Shown: positions 8,964 to 17,236, counted from the stretch's first letter. The stretch: 64,000 nucleotides of DNA from Streptomyces sp. NBC_00691 (GCF_036226665.1 NZ_CP109007.1:6758001-6822000), one strand, 5' to 3'. Numbers and translations are program-made. The notes: generated by a model not told the origin, from the letters alone.

Positions 8964-10067
8964 CTAGACCGACACGACCCGGAGCGTCGCGTACCCCGGG
9001 CGGACGACCTCGTCGATCAGCCGCTGCCGCTCCGGCAGCGGCAGGAAGGCGGCCTCCAGCGCGGCGACCGTGAACTCCTCGAAGACCTCGGGACCGTAAC
9101 CGAAGGCGTCCACCATGTGCTGGAACTCCTCGCTCATGGTGGTGCCGGAGACCAGCCGGTTGTCCGTGTTGAGCGTGATGCGGAAGCCCAGGCGGCGCAG
9201 CTCGTCGATCGGGTGCGAGGCGTAGTCCTTCGCGGCGCCCGTCTGGAGGTTGGACGTCGGGCAGACCTCCAGGGCGATCCGGTTGTCCCGGACGTACGAA
9301 GCGAGCCGGCCCAGCGTGCCGTCCTCGGCTATGTCGTCCGTGATCCGCACGCCGTGGCCGATCCGCTCGGTGCCGCAGACCTGCACGGCCTCGTGGATCG
9401 ACTCCGCGCCGACGGCCTCGCCCGCGTGGATCGTGAAGTGGCAGTTCTCCCGCTTCAGGTGCTGGAAGGCGGGGAGGTGCCGGGCCGGCGGGTTGCCGAT
9501 CTCGCCGCCGGCGATGTCGAAGCCGGCCACGCCCTTGTCCCGGTGCGCGACGGTGAGCCGCGCGATCTCCAGGGAGCGGTCCGTGTGGCGCATGCCCGTG
9601 AGGAGGGTGCGGACGGTGATGCGGCCGCCGGAGCGGAGCTCGCCCTCGCGGAAACCGTCGTTCACCGCCTCGACGACCTCGTCGAGTGTCAGACCGCCCT
9701 CCAGGTGCTGCTCGGGGGCGTAGCGGATCTCGGCGTAGACGACGCCGTCCGCCGCGAGGTCCTCGGCGCACTCGGCCGCGATGCGCGTGAGCGCCTCGCG
9801 GGTCTGCATCACCGCGCAGGTGTGGGCGAAGGTCTCCAGGTAGCGCTCCAGCGAACCGGAGTCGGCCGCGTCCCGGAACCAGACCGCGAGCGCGGCGGGG
9901 TCCTCGGTCGGCAGCGCGGTGTAGCCGCACTCCCGTGCCAGCTCGACGATGGTCGCGGCGCGCAGCCCACCGTCGAGGTGGTCGTGGAGGACGGCCTTGG
10001 GGGCCCGGCGGATCCACTCGGAGACGGTGGCGGCGGCAGGCGTGGCAGGGTTGTCAGACAAGTGCAT
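8964..10067 (-). CDS. add: Adenosine deaminase
   Basis: A 367-residue TIM-barrel zinc enzyme that deaminates adenosine to inosine in purine salvage. The signatures are complete: HDHLDGGLR (zinc-binding HxH) near residue 25, HAGEAVG near 205 (catalytic Glu), RIGHG near 235 and SNLQTG near 285. Start at the ATG encoding MHLSDNP; the open frame extends far upstream but that extension has no family similarity. The first codons contain TTGTCTGACAA, identical to a palindrome upstream of gntR, and a -10-like TACACT lies 8 nt before the ATG, suggesting a leaderless mRNA whose 5' end is covered by the repressor. Confidence 0.93.
   Translation of the reverse strand: MHLSDNPATPAAATVSEWIRRAPKAVLHDHLDGGLRAATIVELARECGYTALPTEDPAALAVWFRDAADSGSLERYLETFAHTCAVMQTREALTRIAAECAEDLAADGVVYAEIRYAPEQHLEGGLTLDEVVEAVNDGFREGELRSGGRITVRTLLTGMRHTDRSLEIARLTVAHRDKGVAGFDIAGGEIGNPPARHLPAFQHLKRENCHFTIHAGEAVGAESIHEAVQVCGTERIGHGVRITDDIAEDGTLGRLASYVRDNRIALEVCPTSNLQTGAAKDYASHPIDELRRLGFRITLNTDNRLVSGTTMSEEFQHMVDAFGYGPEVFEEFTVAALEAAFLPLPERQRLIDEVVRPGYATLRVVSV
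10051..10061. promoter_or_regulatory. Predicted GntR operator overlapping codons 3-6 of add
   Basis: TTGTCAGACAA is a perfect 11-bp palindrome apart from its central base, with the GT-N3-AC core common in GntR-family operators. The same element on the opposite strand occurs at 11046-11056 upstream of gntR; the shared core extends to GTTGTCNGACAAGT. It lies just downstream of the likely add transcription start, a natural repression position. Confidence 0.6.
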
Positions 10068-10075
10068 GGCGGGGA

Positions 10076-10081
10076 AGTGTA
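10076..10081 (-). promoter_or_regulatory. -10 hexamer TACACT of add
   Basis: Read on the minus strand, TACACT ends 8 nt before the add ATG, and no Shine-Dalgarno is present. This fits a leaderless add transcript beginning close to the start codon. Confidence 0.4.
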
Positions 10082-10194
10082 CGCCACGGGGCGGGGGGCC
10101 GCGGTGACGGGCCCGACGGGGGCGGGCGGCGAGGGCCTGGGCGGCGGTGACGCCGCCCAGGAGCGGGGCTGGGCCCTGTCCGGAGAGTCCGGCC

Positions 10195-10956
10195 CTAGTG
10201 CGACTGCAGCACGGGCAGGGCCGGTGCGCCCGTCGGGAGCATGTGCTTGGCCGCCAGGACCGGCGTCTCGCCGACCCGTACGACCTGGGTGACCAGCACG
10301 GCCGGGGTGTCCGCGGGCCGCCCCAGCTGGTCCCCGCGCCGCCGCCCGAGCAGCGTCGCCGTGATGCCGCTGTGCGCGGAGAGCGCCGTCTCCCGCGAGG
10401 CCCCGAGCAGGACCGAGAGCATGGAGACGGCCGGAGCGCGCGCGGCGCGTTCCTCCGTCGCCCGCAGGGCCCGGGCGAACTCCGGATGCACCCGGTCCAG
10501 CAGCTCGTCGGCCGCCGCCCACTCATGGCTCAGCGCCGCCGCCGTACCCTCCCCGGTCAGCACGGACTCCCAGAACCGCAGCTCCGCGCGGGCCGGGGCC
10601 AGCAGGTGCTGGGTGGTGAAGTCGGTGGGCTCCTCGACGGTCCGCAGCAGCGCCCGGACCCGCAGCGGCGTGCCCGCGCCGATCAGCTCCTCCAGTGGCT
10701 GGACGTGCTCGAACCCGCGCCGGGGCGGCCGGTCGTTGACCGTCCGGCCCACCCCGCGGCGCACGGTCAGCAGGCCGTCCTCCTGGAGCAGCAGCAGCGC
10801 CTCGCGCAGGGCGGGCCGGCTCACGCCCAGCTCGGCGGCGAGCTTCGGCTCGGAGGGGAGCGTCGAGCCCGGCGGGTAGGTGCCGTCGTGGACGGCGTCC
10901 GCGATCCGCTCGTAGAGGGCCACGACCGGTCGCCGCCGCTGTCCGCTGACCGCCAC
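10195..10956 (-). CDS. GntR family regulator (HutC/UTRA type), predicted repressor of add
   Basis: A 253-residue protein with an N-terminal winged helix (residues ~10-75: RIADAVHDGTYPPGS, PSEPKLAAELGVSRP, EDGLLTVRRGVGRTV) and a C-terminal effector domain whose end (VTQVVRVGETPVLAAKHMLP) resembles UTRA domains that bind small ligands. GTG start, preceded by GAGGAG. It lies directly upstream of add on the same strand. Its promoter reads TTGTCA-N16-TACCGT on the minus strand and the -35 falls inside the palindrome at 11046-11056, so autoregulation is likely. An adenosine-, inosine- or purine-derived ligand is an inference from context. Confidence 0.88.
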   Translation of the reverse strand: MAVSGQRRRPVVALYERIADAVHDGTYPPGSTLPSEPKLAAELGVSRPALREALLLLQEDGLLTVRRGVGRTVNDRPPRRGFEHVQPLEELIGAGTPLRVRALLRTVEEPTDFTTQHLLAPARAELRFWESVLTGEGTAAALSHEWAAADELLDRVHPEFARALRATEERAARAPAVSMLSVLLGASRETALSAHSGITATLLGRRRGDQLGRPADTPAVLVTQVVRVGETPVLAAKHMLPTGAPALPVLQSH

Positions 10957-11023
10957 GGCCGCTCCTCGTCTCGATTCCGGTCGGTCCCGGTGGGTCTCGT
11001 ACCCCTGGTTCCGACGGTGTCCG

Positions 11024-11056
11024 GCACCACGGTAGTCGGCTCACGTTGTCTGACAA
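11024..11056 (-). promoter_or_regulatory. gntR promoter with overlapping palindromic operator
   Basis: TTGTCTGACAA at 11046-11056 repeats the element inside add. On the minus strand it supplies TTGTCA as a -35, followed 16 nt later by TACCGT as a -10 near 11024-11029. A repressor bound here would block its own promoter. Confidence 0.55.
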
Positions 11057-11166
11057 GTCACCCGTACGGCTCCTCTCGCCGTCACGGTGAGGCTCCGCTC
11101 ACCCCATTCTGGTCCCACGGCTGTGGACGGGGTACGACCGACGGCACGACGGAGGAGAGGGCCTGG

Positions 11167-11415
11167 ATGAGTCCCAACGAGACGTCACGGACATCGGGCG
11201 GAGGCGGGTCCCGGTTCGGCGACGCCCTCACGCCGGGCCGGATCGGGACGGCCGCGCTCGCCGTCGTCACCCCGGTCCTCGTCTTCCAGAACACCCGGGA
11301 GATCGAGATCCGGCTCCTGGTGCCCGAGGTGTCCCCGCCGCTCCACCTCGCCCTGCTCGCGACCGCGCTCATCGCCGCCGCCCGCGGCTACGTCACGGCC
11401 CGGAGGCGGAAGTGA
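11167..11415 (+). CDS. LapA-like (DUF1049-type) small membrane protein
   Basis: An 82-residue protein with two hydrophobic segments (about residues 25-40 and 55-73) separated by QNTREIEIRLLVPEVS, the layout of LapA domain proteins in which a strand follows a QN pair. A basic tail (ARRRK) suggests the C-terminus is cytosolic. Start at the ATG after a strong GGAGGAGAGG site. Its stop overlaps the next start (ATGA), so the two small genes are coupled. Function unknown beyond membrane location. Confidence 0.75.
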   Translation: MSPNETSRTSGGGGSRFGDALTPGRIGTAALAVVTPVLVFQNTREIEIRLLVPEVSPPLHLALLATALIAAARGYVTARRRK

Positions 11416-11756
11416 AGCGGCGCGCCGTGGTCGGCGCGGGCGCCGTCCTCGCTCTCGCGGCCGTCGCCGTCACCTCGACCGAGGAGGCCGCCGCGGGCGA
11501 GGACGGCACCCGTCCGGTGCCCGACTTCCTCGGCCGCGGCCTGTGGCGGGTCTTCACCCGGCTGGACCGTCGCACCCGGCTCGACGTCCACGACGTGAGC
11601 GGGCGGGACCGGCGGGTGATCTGGCCGCCGCGATGGCGGGTCGTCACGCAGTACCCGGCGGCGGGCACCGGCCTCGACCGTCGCACCACCGTCATGATCG
11701 GGGTCGTACGGAAGGGGGAGAGCTGCCCGCCCCGGGTGCGCACGGCGCGACGCTGA
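11412..11756 (+). CDS. Secreted or membrane-tethered protein with a PASTA-like domain
   Basis: A 114-residue protein with an N-terminal hydrophobic signal (residues ~4-22, after MKRR) and one domain with the rhythm of a PASTA fold: VPDFLGRGL at its start and QYPAAGTGLDRRTTVMIGV at its end, which resembles the PASTA ending. PASTA domains bind muropeptides or beta-lactams in penicillin-binding proteins and Ser/Thr kinases; here it stands alone. Overlaps the LapA-like gene by 4 nt. Confidence 0.65.
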   Translation: MKRRAVVGAGAVLALAAVAVTSTEEAAAGEDGTRPVPDFLGRGLWRVFTRLDRRTRLDVHDVSGRDRRVIWPPRWRVVTQYPAAGTGLDRRTTVMIGVVRKGESCPPRVRTARR

Positions 11757-11789
11757 GCGCCCGGCTCCCGCCGAGGACGACGCGTCCGC

Positions 11790-12122
11790 TCAGCGCTTGC
11801 GGTTGATCTTCATCGTGTCGAGGTCGGTCACCGTCGACCGCAGCGTCTTGTACCCGTGGCCGAGCTCGCCGAGCGCGGTCTCCACCCGCTCCTCCGCGAG
11901 CGCGCCCGCCATCTCGTCGCCGTCCTCGGCGTCGGACACGACGACCAGGCGGTACGAGAACTGCCTCAGCGTCCGGTCGTAGGACAGCGAGCCCTCCTCC
12001 GTGAACCGCATCGCGGTCAGTCCGTGCGCGTCCACCTCGGCGAGCAGCCGCGCCCGGCTCTCCTCCGACAGACCGTCGAACGTGCCGCGCACGATGACCC
12101 GGTAGGTGTGCTGCGTGCCCAT
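11790..12122 (-). CDS. DUF6204 family protein
   Basis: A 110-residue soluble protein beginning MGTQHTYRVIVRGTFDGL. The length and the segments RFTEEGSLSYDRTL and FSYRLVVVSDAEDGDE fit a small ferredoxin-like alpha/beta family found in actinomycetes (DUF6204). No catalytic motif can be named. Start at ATG 12122 preceded by GGGAGTACGAGGA. It is convergent with the PASTA-like gene and divergent from the DUF5107 gene. Confidence 0.75.
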   Translation of the reverse strand: MGTQHTYRVIVRGTFDGLSEESRARLLAEVDAHGLTAMRFTEEGSLSYDRTLRQFSYRLVVVSDAEDGDEMAGALAEERVETALGELGHGYKTLRSTVTDLDTMKINRKR

Positions 12123-12359
12123 TCCTCGTACTCCCTGTGCCCTGGCTCTCCGGCCGCCCGACGGCGTGCCGACCCGCCAGCCTACGGCGGCGGCCGTCCG
12201 GTCCGCCGGGAATTTCCGGCCCCCCGGGCCCTCGCCGGGGACACCCCCCCCGGCCGCCTCCACGCCTCGGCACCCGTCGCCCCCACGCCTCCGCACCGGT
12301 CGAAGCCCGACTCCGAGAACCCCTGGTCAGGAAGGCCCCCAGGCGTGTTCCATGGGGCG

Positions 12360-14366
12360 ATGACGACCGTACGACGTGCCGTACTGACGCTGCCCGCCGC
12401 CCCCTTGGGCCCGGACAACCCCCTTCCCGCACTGCGGGCCCCCGTCGGCGCCGGGGCCCACGCGGTCGACCCGCGGACCCTCGCCGGCCTCCCGCGCGAC
12501 ATGGCGCGGGGCATCGGCCGCGACCCGCTGCGCAGCCTGCTCCCCGCCCCCGTGCGCGACGGCTACGGCCGCGAGCGCGCGACCGCGGACCTCGACACGA
12601 TCGTGATCGAGAACGACCTGCTCCGGGTGACCGTGCTGCCCGGCCTCGGCGGCCGTGTCCACTCCCTCCACCACAAGCCCACCGGACGCGAACTCCTTTA
12701 CCGCAACCCGGTGTTCCAGCCGGCCGCGTTCGCCCTCAACGGCGCCTGGTTCTCCGGCGGCGTCGAGTGGAACATCGGCGCCACCGGCCACACCACCCTC
12801 TCCTGCGCGCCCCTCCACGCGGCCGTCGTCCGGGCGCCCGACGGCGGACCGATGCTCCGGCTCTGGGAGTGGGAGCGCCTGCGCGACCTGCCCTTCCAGG
12901 TCGACCTCTGGCTCCCGGAGGACTCCGAGTTCCTGTACGCCGGGGTCCGGATACGCAACCCGCACGAGCGCACCGCCCCCGTCTACTGGTGGTCCAACAT
13001 CGCCGTCCCCGAGGACCGCCGCGTCCTCGCGCCCGCCGACACCGCCTGGCACCACGGGTACGAGCGCGGCCTGAGCCGGGTCCCCGTGCCGGTCACCGAG
13101 GACGGCACCGACCGCACGTACCCGCTGCGCAGCACGCACGCCGCGGACTGGTTCTACGACCTCCCCGAGGGGCAGCGCCGCTGGATCGCCGCCCTCGACG
13201 CGGACGGCACCGGACTCGTCCAGACCTCCACCGACCCACTGCGCGGCCGCAAGCTCTTCGTGTGGGGGACCGGGCGCGGCGGCCGGCGCTGGCAGGAGTG
13301 GTTGACGGAACCCGGCACCCCCGGCTACGCCGAGATCCAGGCCGGCCTCGCCCGCACCCAGCTGGAACACCTGGAGCTCGCGGGCGGCGCGGAGTTCAGC
13401 TGGCTGGAGGCGTACGGACCGGTCGCCGCCGATCCCGTGACGGCCCTCGGCGACGACTGGACCGCCGCCCGTGCCGACGTCGAGCGCAGCCTGTCCGGCG
13501 CCCTGCCCCGGGCCGCCGTCGACGCCGCGTACACGGCATGGCGGGAGGGGGCGGCCGACCTCGCCCCGGAGGAGGTCCTCGCCGCCGGATCCGGCTGGGG
13601 CGCGCTCGAAGTCCTGCGCGGGGGATACGACCTGCCCGGTACGCCGTTCCCGGAGTCGACGCTCGGCCCCGAGCAGGAGCCCTGGCGGGAACTGCTCCGC
13701 ACCGGCGTCCTGCCGCCCCCGGCGGAGGGTGCGGCACCGCTGATCGCGCCGCTGGTCGCGTCCCCCTGGCGGGACATGCTGGAGACCGCGCCGGCCGACC
13801 CCACCACCGAGTACCAGCTCGGCATCGCCCAGTGGCACGCCGGTGACCGCGCCCAGGCGGTACGGAGCTGGGAGCGGGGACTCAAGGCGGCGACGACGCG
13901 CTGGCCCCTGCTGTACTGCCTGGCCGTCGCCGACCGGGAGGACGGCCACCCGGAACGAGCCGCCGAGCACTTCGCGGAGGCGTTCGCCGACCACGAGGCG
14001 CAGGACGCGTTCGCCGGGCACGAGGCGAAGGAGGGCGCCGCGGATCGCGAGGGCGCGCGGGCGGTGGTCGCCGCCGCCCTCGGGCGTGAGGCGTTCGACG
14101 CCTTCCTCGCCGTCCAGCGGCCCGACCTGGCCAGGGCCCTCTGGCACCGGCTGCCGGATGCCGCCCGGCGGCGCGGGGCCTTCCGGCTGCTCGAGGTCCG
14201 GCTGCTCCTCGCCGAGGGCCGGCCCGGCGAGGCGCGGGCCGTCTTCGACGCGGGGTTCGAGGTCGCGGACCTGCGCGAGGGCGCCGAGATCCTGGGCGAG
14301 CTCTGGGACCGGACCACCCACGAACTCCTGCCGGACGCGTACGAGTTCCGGATGCGCCCGAGCTGA
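12360..14366 (+). CDS. DUF5107 domain protein with TPR-like C-terminal region
   Basis: A 668-residue protein. Residues ~70-370 form a DUF5107 region, a beta-rich fold related to galactose mutarotases: NDLLRVTVLPGLGGRVHSLH, then ELLYRNPVFQP, SGGVEWNIGATGHT and YWWSNIAVPED. The C-terminal third (from about residue 475) is helical with Ala/Glu-rich repeats such as TTEYQLGIAQWHAGDRAQAV, reading like tetratricopeptide units. Related proteins sit in sugar and plant-polymer degradation loci, and a carbohydrate-binding or epimerase role is plausible but unproven. No secretion signal. Transcribed alone. Confidence 0.85.
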   Translation: MTTVRRAVLTLPAAPLGPDNPLPALRAPVGAGAHAVDPRTLAGLPRDMARGIGRDPLRSLLPAPVRDGYGRERATADLDTIVIENDLLRVTVLPGLGGRVHSLHHKPTGRELLYRNPVFQPAAFALNGAWFSGGVEWNIGATGHTTLSCAPLHAAVVRAPDGGPMLRLWEWERLRDLPFQVDLWLPEDSEFLYAGVRIRNPHERTAPVYWWSNIAVPEDRRVLAPADTAWHHGYERGLSRVPVPVTEDGTDRTYPLRSTHAADWFYDLPEGQRRWIAALDADGTGLVQTSTDPLRGRKLFVWGTGRGGRRWQEWLTEPGTPGYAEIQAGLARTQLEHLELAGGAEFSWLEAYGPVAADPVTALGDDWTAARADVERSLSGALPRAAVDAAYTAWREGAADLAPEEVLAAGSGWGALEVLRGGYDLPGTPFPESTLGPEQEPWRELLRTGVLPPPAEGAAPLIAPLVASPWRDMLETAPADPTTEYQLGIAQWHAGDRAQAVRSWERGLKAATTRWPLLYCLAVADREDGHPERAAEHFAEAFADHEAQDAFAGHEAKEGAADREGARAVVAAALGREAFDAFLAVQRPDLARALWHRLPDAARRRGAFRLLEVRLLLAEGRPGEARAVFDAGFEVADLREGAEILGELWDRTTHELLPDAYEFRMRPS

Positions 14367-14394
14367 AGGCGGGGGCGGGCCGAAGGCGCGGTCG

Positions 14395-14400
14395 CTACCC
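14395..14400 (+). promoter_or_regulatory. -10 hexamer TACCCT upstream of the small Cys-rich protein
   Basis: TACCCT matches TANNNT and lies 38 nt before the ATG at 14439, leaving room for a short leader that carries GGGAGG. Confidence 0.35.
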
Positions 14401-14438
14401 TGGAGGGGCGGAGACCGTGGGGGACGGGAGGTCCGGGG

Positions 14439-14666
14439 ATGGCGGCATGGGCGACACAGGAGTGCCGTTGCGGGCATCCGCGTTTCCGGCACGGGGAACC
14501 CCGGTTCTCGGGAGGCTGCGCCGCCTGCCTCTGCGGGTTCTTCGAGTTGCCCCCGGCTCCGGCACTCGCCGACGAACCGACCCCGCCCCCGGAGCGGGAC
14601 CGCACGCCGCACCCCGGCTGCCCCCTCCAGGACCCGGACTGCCTCGGGTTCCACGACGTCTTCTGA
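14439..14666 (+). CDS. Small cysteine-rich protein, possible zinc ribbon
   Basis: A 75-residue protein starting MAAWATQECRCGHPRFRHG. Cys and His residues in CRCGHPRFRH and, ten residues on, CAACLCGFF form two knuckles that could bind zinc; two more cysteines (GCPLQDPDC) lie near the C-terminus. GGGAGG precedes the ATG at a good spacing and third codon positions are GC-rich, which supports real coding. Function unknown; small zinc ribbons often act in protein or nucleic-acid binding. Confidence 0.65.
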   Translation: MAAWATQECRCGHPRFRHGEPRFSGGCAACLCGFFELPPAPALADEPTPPPERDRTPHPGCPLQDPDCLGFHDVF

Positions 14667-14844
14667 GCGGGACCCGCACCGCCTCGGTCCCGGGCGCGGA
14701 CCTGCGGGAGGGGGAGCGGACCGGAGCGGCACCGGCGCTGCCCCGGTGCCACGGAGCACGACCGATGTGAGGACCACGGATGATCACACGCGAGACGGGG
14801 CCGGCGGGCCGGTCCCTCCAGGGCGACACCTCGGAGCGCCCGTC

Positions 14845-15492
14845 GTGACCGCGCTCTCCCTCCGCGTCCTGAACCGGGCGCTCCTCGACCGGCAGTTCCT
14901 GCTCGCGCGCACCGACCGCACACCGCACGACGTGATCGGACGCCTGGTCGCCCTCCAGGCGCAGGAGCCCAACTGGCCCCACGTTGGACTGTGGACCAAA
15001 ATCCACGGCTTCACCCAGGCCGATCTCACCGGGCTCGTCGAGGACCGGAAGGTCGTCCGGTCCGCCCTGCTCCGCAGTACCCAGCACCTCACCACGGCCG
15101 AGGACTCCGCCGCCTGCGGCCGCTGGTGCAGCCCGTGCTCGACCGCACCGCGAGCGCGTCGTACTTCACCCGGAACCGTGCCACCGTGCACGGCGCGGGC
15201 CTGGACGTGGCCTCCCTCGTGGCCGAGGGGCTCACCCTGCTCGGGGACCGGACACTGTCCCGCAGGGAACTGGCCCGGCTGCTCGCCGAACGCCATCCCG
15301 GTCACGACGGACGGATCCTGGCGGGCGAGGTCGAGCTGCGCACCCCTCTCGTCCACGATCCCGCCACCGGCTCCTGGGGCTCCTGGGGCAACCGGTCGGC
15401 CATCTCCGTCACGCCCGCCGAAGCCTGGCTGGGACGGCCGTTCGCCGCCACGGCCACCGGCGACGGAGAGGCGGCGAAGGAGGCAGGACGCC
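14845..15492 (+). pseudogene. Frameshifted, truncated winged-helix DNA-binding-domain (AlkZ/YcaQ-related) gene
   Basis: From GTG 14845 the first ~90 codons read MTALSLRVLNRALLDRQFLL and QAQEPNWPHVGLW, the start of the actinobacterial winged-helix DNA-binding-domain family (usually ~360-400 residues), related to glycosylases such as AlkZ. Near 15112-15113 homology jumps to another frame (RPLVQPVLDRTASASYF) as if one base were lost, and continues to TPAEAWLGRPF near 15450. There it stops, without the C-terminal half. Frameshift plus missing C-terminus indicate decay, although a single-base sequencing error could explain the frameshift alone. Confidence 0.7.
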
Positions 15493-15774
15493 ATGACGAC
15501 CGGCACCAAGTTCGGTCCCCGCATCGGGGTCGCTCTCGGGATCGCCGAGTCGGATTGGAAGAAGCAGACGTTCAACCTGCAGAGGCTGATCGTGGGCAAG
15601 GACCTCGTCGACCCGCTCGACCCGAGGATCCTGCCCCAGCGCCCGGTCATGGAAATCCCCTTCCGGCCGCCGCCGCTCGCGGAAGGGCGCCGGACGCGCA
15701 TTGCGCCGATCATGGGAAGGGGCACCCCCGCGCCGGCGGGTGCCCCTTCCGCCCGGGAGGCAGGAGGCACGGGA
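15493..15774 (+). other. Small coding-like frame without its own stop, running in frame into the next gene
   Basis: AAGGAGG lies upstream of ATG 15493 and the frame has almost only G or C third positions while its first and second positions are less GC-rich than the neighbours, the signature of real coding. It begins MTTGTKFGPRIGVALGIAES and includes DWKKQTFNLQRLIVGKDLVD. I do not recognise it. No stop occurs in any forward frame before the next start at 15775, and a 13-bp perfect hairpin (15715-15750) sits in the frame. It may be an N-terminal extension of the next protein (520 residues in total), a gene that lost its stop, or a remnant of the disrupted locus upstream. Confidence 0.4.
15715..15750. 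terminator. Perfect 13-bp hairpin inside an open frame
   Basis: GGAAGGGGCACCC (15715-15727) pairs perfectly with GGGTGCCCCTTCC (15738-15750) around a 10-nt loop. It is strong enough to terminate transcription. It precedes the AGGAGG and ATG of the next gene by about 15 nt and could equally regulate its expression. Confidence 0.6.
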
Positions 15775-17055
15775 ATGGCGCGCACGCGCGAGGTCTACGT
15801 CTACGACTACGCCGCCGACTTCGGGCTCAGCGCACTCGCCGGCACCCTGTGCGCCCGGTCGGCCCTCCGCCTCGACGGTCCGGTGGTCCTCGACATCGCC
15901 GCGTCCGAGGCGGAGGACGACGACCACCGGATCGGCGCGGACGTCCGGCTGCTCCTGGATTCCCCGCTGCCGGACGACGTGCTCCACACCGTGTGGCTGG
16001 CAGCCGTACGCCGCTGCTTCGACCCCGCCGAGGACGGCACCGACACCCGGACCTGGCTGGACGCGGTCGCGGAGCTGTGCCCCCCGCGCGCTCCGGAGCG
16101 CGACCCGTACGAGGTGCGGTCCCTGGACGCGGTACGGCCCGACGTCCCGGAGGAGGAGCTGCGGAAGGCCGTGGCCGCCGAGATCGATTCCGCCTCCGCC
16201 GGTATGGAGCTCCGCGTCGCCGTACCCGGCATCGTCCCCGCGCTCCTCCGCGTCGTGCGGGAGGCCGACGCCGACCTCGCGTTCCGGCTGTTCCTGAGGG
16301 CGCTCAAGGCCTACTCCGTGCCGGTCGGTGCGGACACGTACGACCGGCTGCTCGCCCTCGGCGACGGGCTGGCCTACCCTCCGGCCGCCGTCCACGAAGA
16401 CCTGACCGTGCGCTGGCGCCCCCTCGACCCGGGCCGCCGCGACCTCGCGGACGGCCGGTTCGGACTGCCGGCGCTCGCGGCCGCTCTCCGCGGGACCGAA
16501 TGGACCTACGGCGGCACCCCGCGCGAGCACATCCAGCGGGTCGCCGACGACATCCCGGGACACGCCCCGGGCACGTACGCCGCGGTGCTCCTCGACGACG
16601 CCTGGCGACTCCTCGACTCGGCCCTGCCCGGGGAGACGGTGGGCCTGCTCTGGCGGACCGCGGCCGGGCGCCCGCACGTCCTCGACGAGGAGGAGTTCGA
16701 CGCCGACGGGCGGGCCTGGCTGGAGCAGGTCTCCCAGGTGTGCCACACCCACCTCGCGGAGGTCGATCCCGCCTACGCGCCCTTCCTCTCGCCCGCGAGG
16801 ACCGATCTGACGGAGGCGGTGCTGCGGGAGGTCCGCGAGGCGGTCCACGCCGAAGCGGAGCAGGTACGCGGGGTGGCGCGGGTCCTGGAGGACGTGGTCA
16901 CGGCCGTCGACCCGGACCTCGGGTTCCGTCTCCTCCTCCATCTCCTGGACACGTACGCGGTCCCCGTCGGCGAGGCCCGTCGCGACCGCTACCGGGCACT
17001 CGCCGCACGCCTCGGGCTCCGGGGGCTCGGCGGGCTCGACGGCGACCCCGGGTGA
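15775..17055 (+). CDS. Conserved hypothetical protein built of two related halves
   Basis: A 426-residue soluble protein starting MARTREVYVYDYAADFG, with AGGAGG 7 nt upstream. The halves look homologous: LAFRLFLRALKAYSVPVGAD (near residue 170) matches LGFRLLLHLLDTYAVPVGEA (near residue 385), and TRTWLDAVAELC (near 95) matches GRAWLEQVSQVC (near 315). This suggests an ancient tandem duplication of a ~210-residue helical unit. No catalytic motif is recognised. The frame is open upstream through the hairpin to 15493, so a longer form cannot be excluded. Confidence 0.75.
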   Translation: MARTREVYVYDYAADFGLSALAGTLCARSALRLDGPVVLDIAASEAEDDDHRIGADVRLLLDSPLPDDVLHTVWLAAVRRCFDPAEDGTDTRTWLDAVAELCPPRAPERDPYEVRSLDAVRPDVPEEELRKAVAAEIDSASAGMELRVAVPGIVPALLRVVREADADLAFRLFLRALKAYSVPVGADTYDRLLALGDGLAYPPAAVHEDLTVRWRPLDPGRRDLADGRFGLPALAAALRGTEWTYGGTPREHIQRVADDIPGHAPGTYAAVLLDDAWRLLDSALPGETVGLLWRTAAGRPHVLDEEEFDADGRAWLEQVSQVCHTHLAEVDPAYAPFLSPARTDLTEAVLREVREAVHAEAEQVRGVARVLEDVVTAVDPDLGFRLLLHLLDTYAVPVGEARRDRYRALAARLGLRGLGGLDGDPG

Positions 17056-17062
17056 CGGCGGT

Positions 17063-17113
17063 GACCGGGCCGGCCGGCCTCCTCGCGCGGCGGGGGATCA
17101 CGCCGGCCCGGTC
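17063..17113. terminator. Long-loop inverted repeat between convergent genes
   Basis: GACCGGGCCGGC (17063-17074) pairs with GCCGGCCCGGTC (17102-17113) across a 27-nt loop; further GGCCGG blocks up to 17160 could form alternative stems. It lies between two convergent genes and may act as a bidirectional terminator. Confidence 0.35.
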
Positions 17114-17236
17114 GGCGTCCTCGGGTGGAGGCGGGATCGCGCCGGGCCGGCCGGTGACCGGAACCGCGCCGAGCAGGGCGGGAGCGGCCCCGGCGACCTC
17201 GCGGGCTGAGCCGTGCCGCGGCGCTCCCGCCGGGCG

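Noticed and set aside
10068..10526. N-terminal extension of adenosine deaminase
   Set aside because: The frame stays open upstream but overlaps the gntR gene and adds sequence unrelated to the family; the ATG at 10067 gives the standard N-terminus.
12327..14777. 816-codon minus-strand frame over the DUF5107 gene
   Set aside because: Shadow frame; the plus strand carries the recognisable DUF5107 domain.
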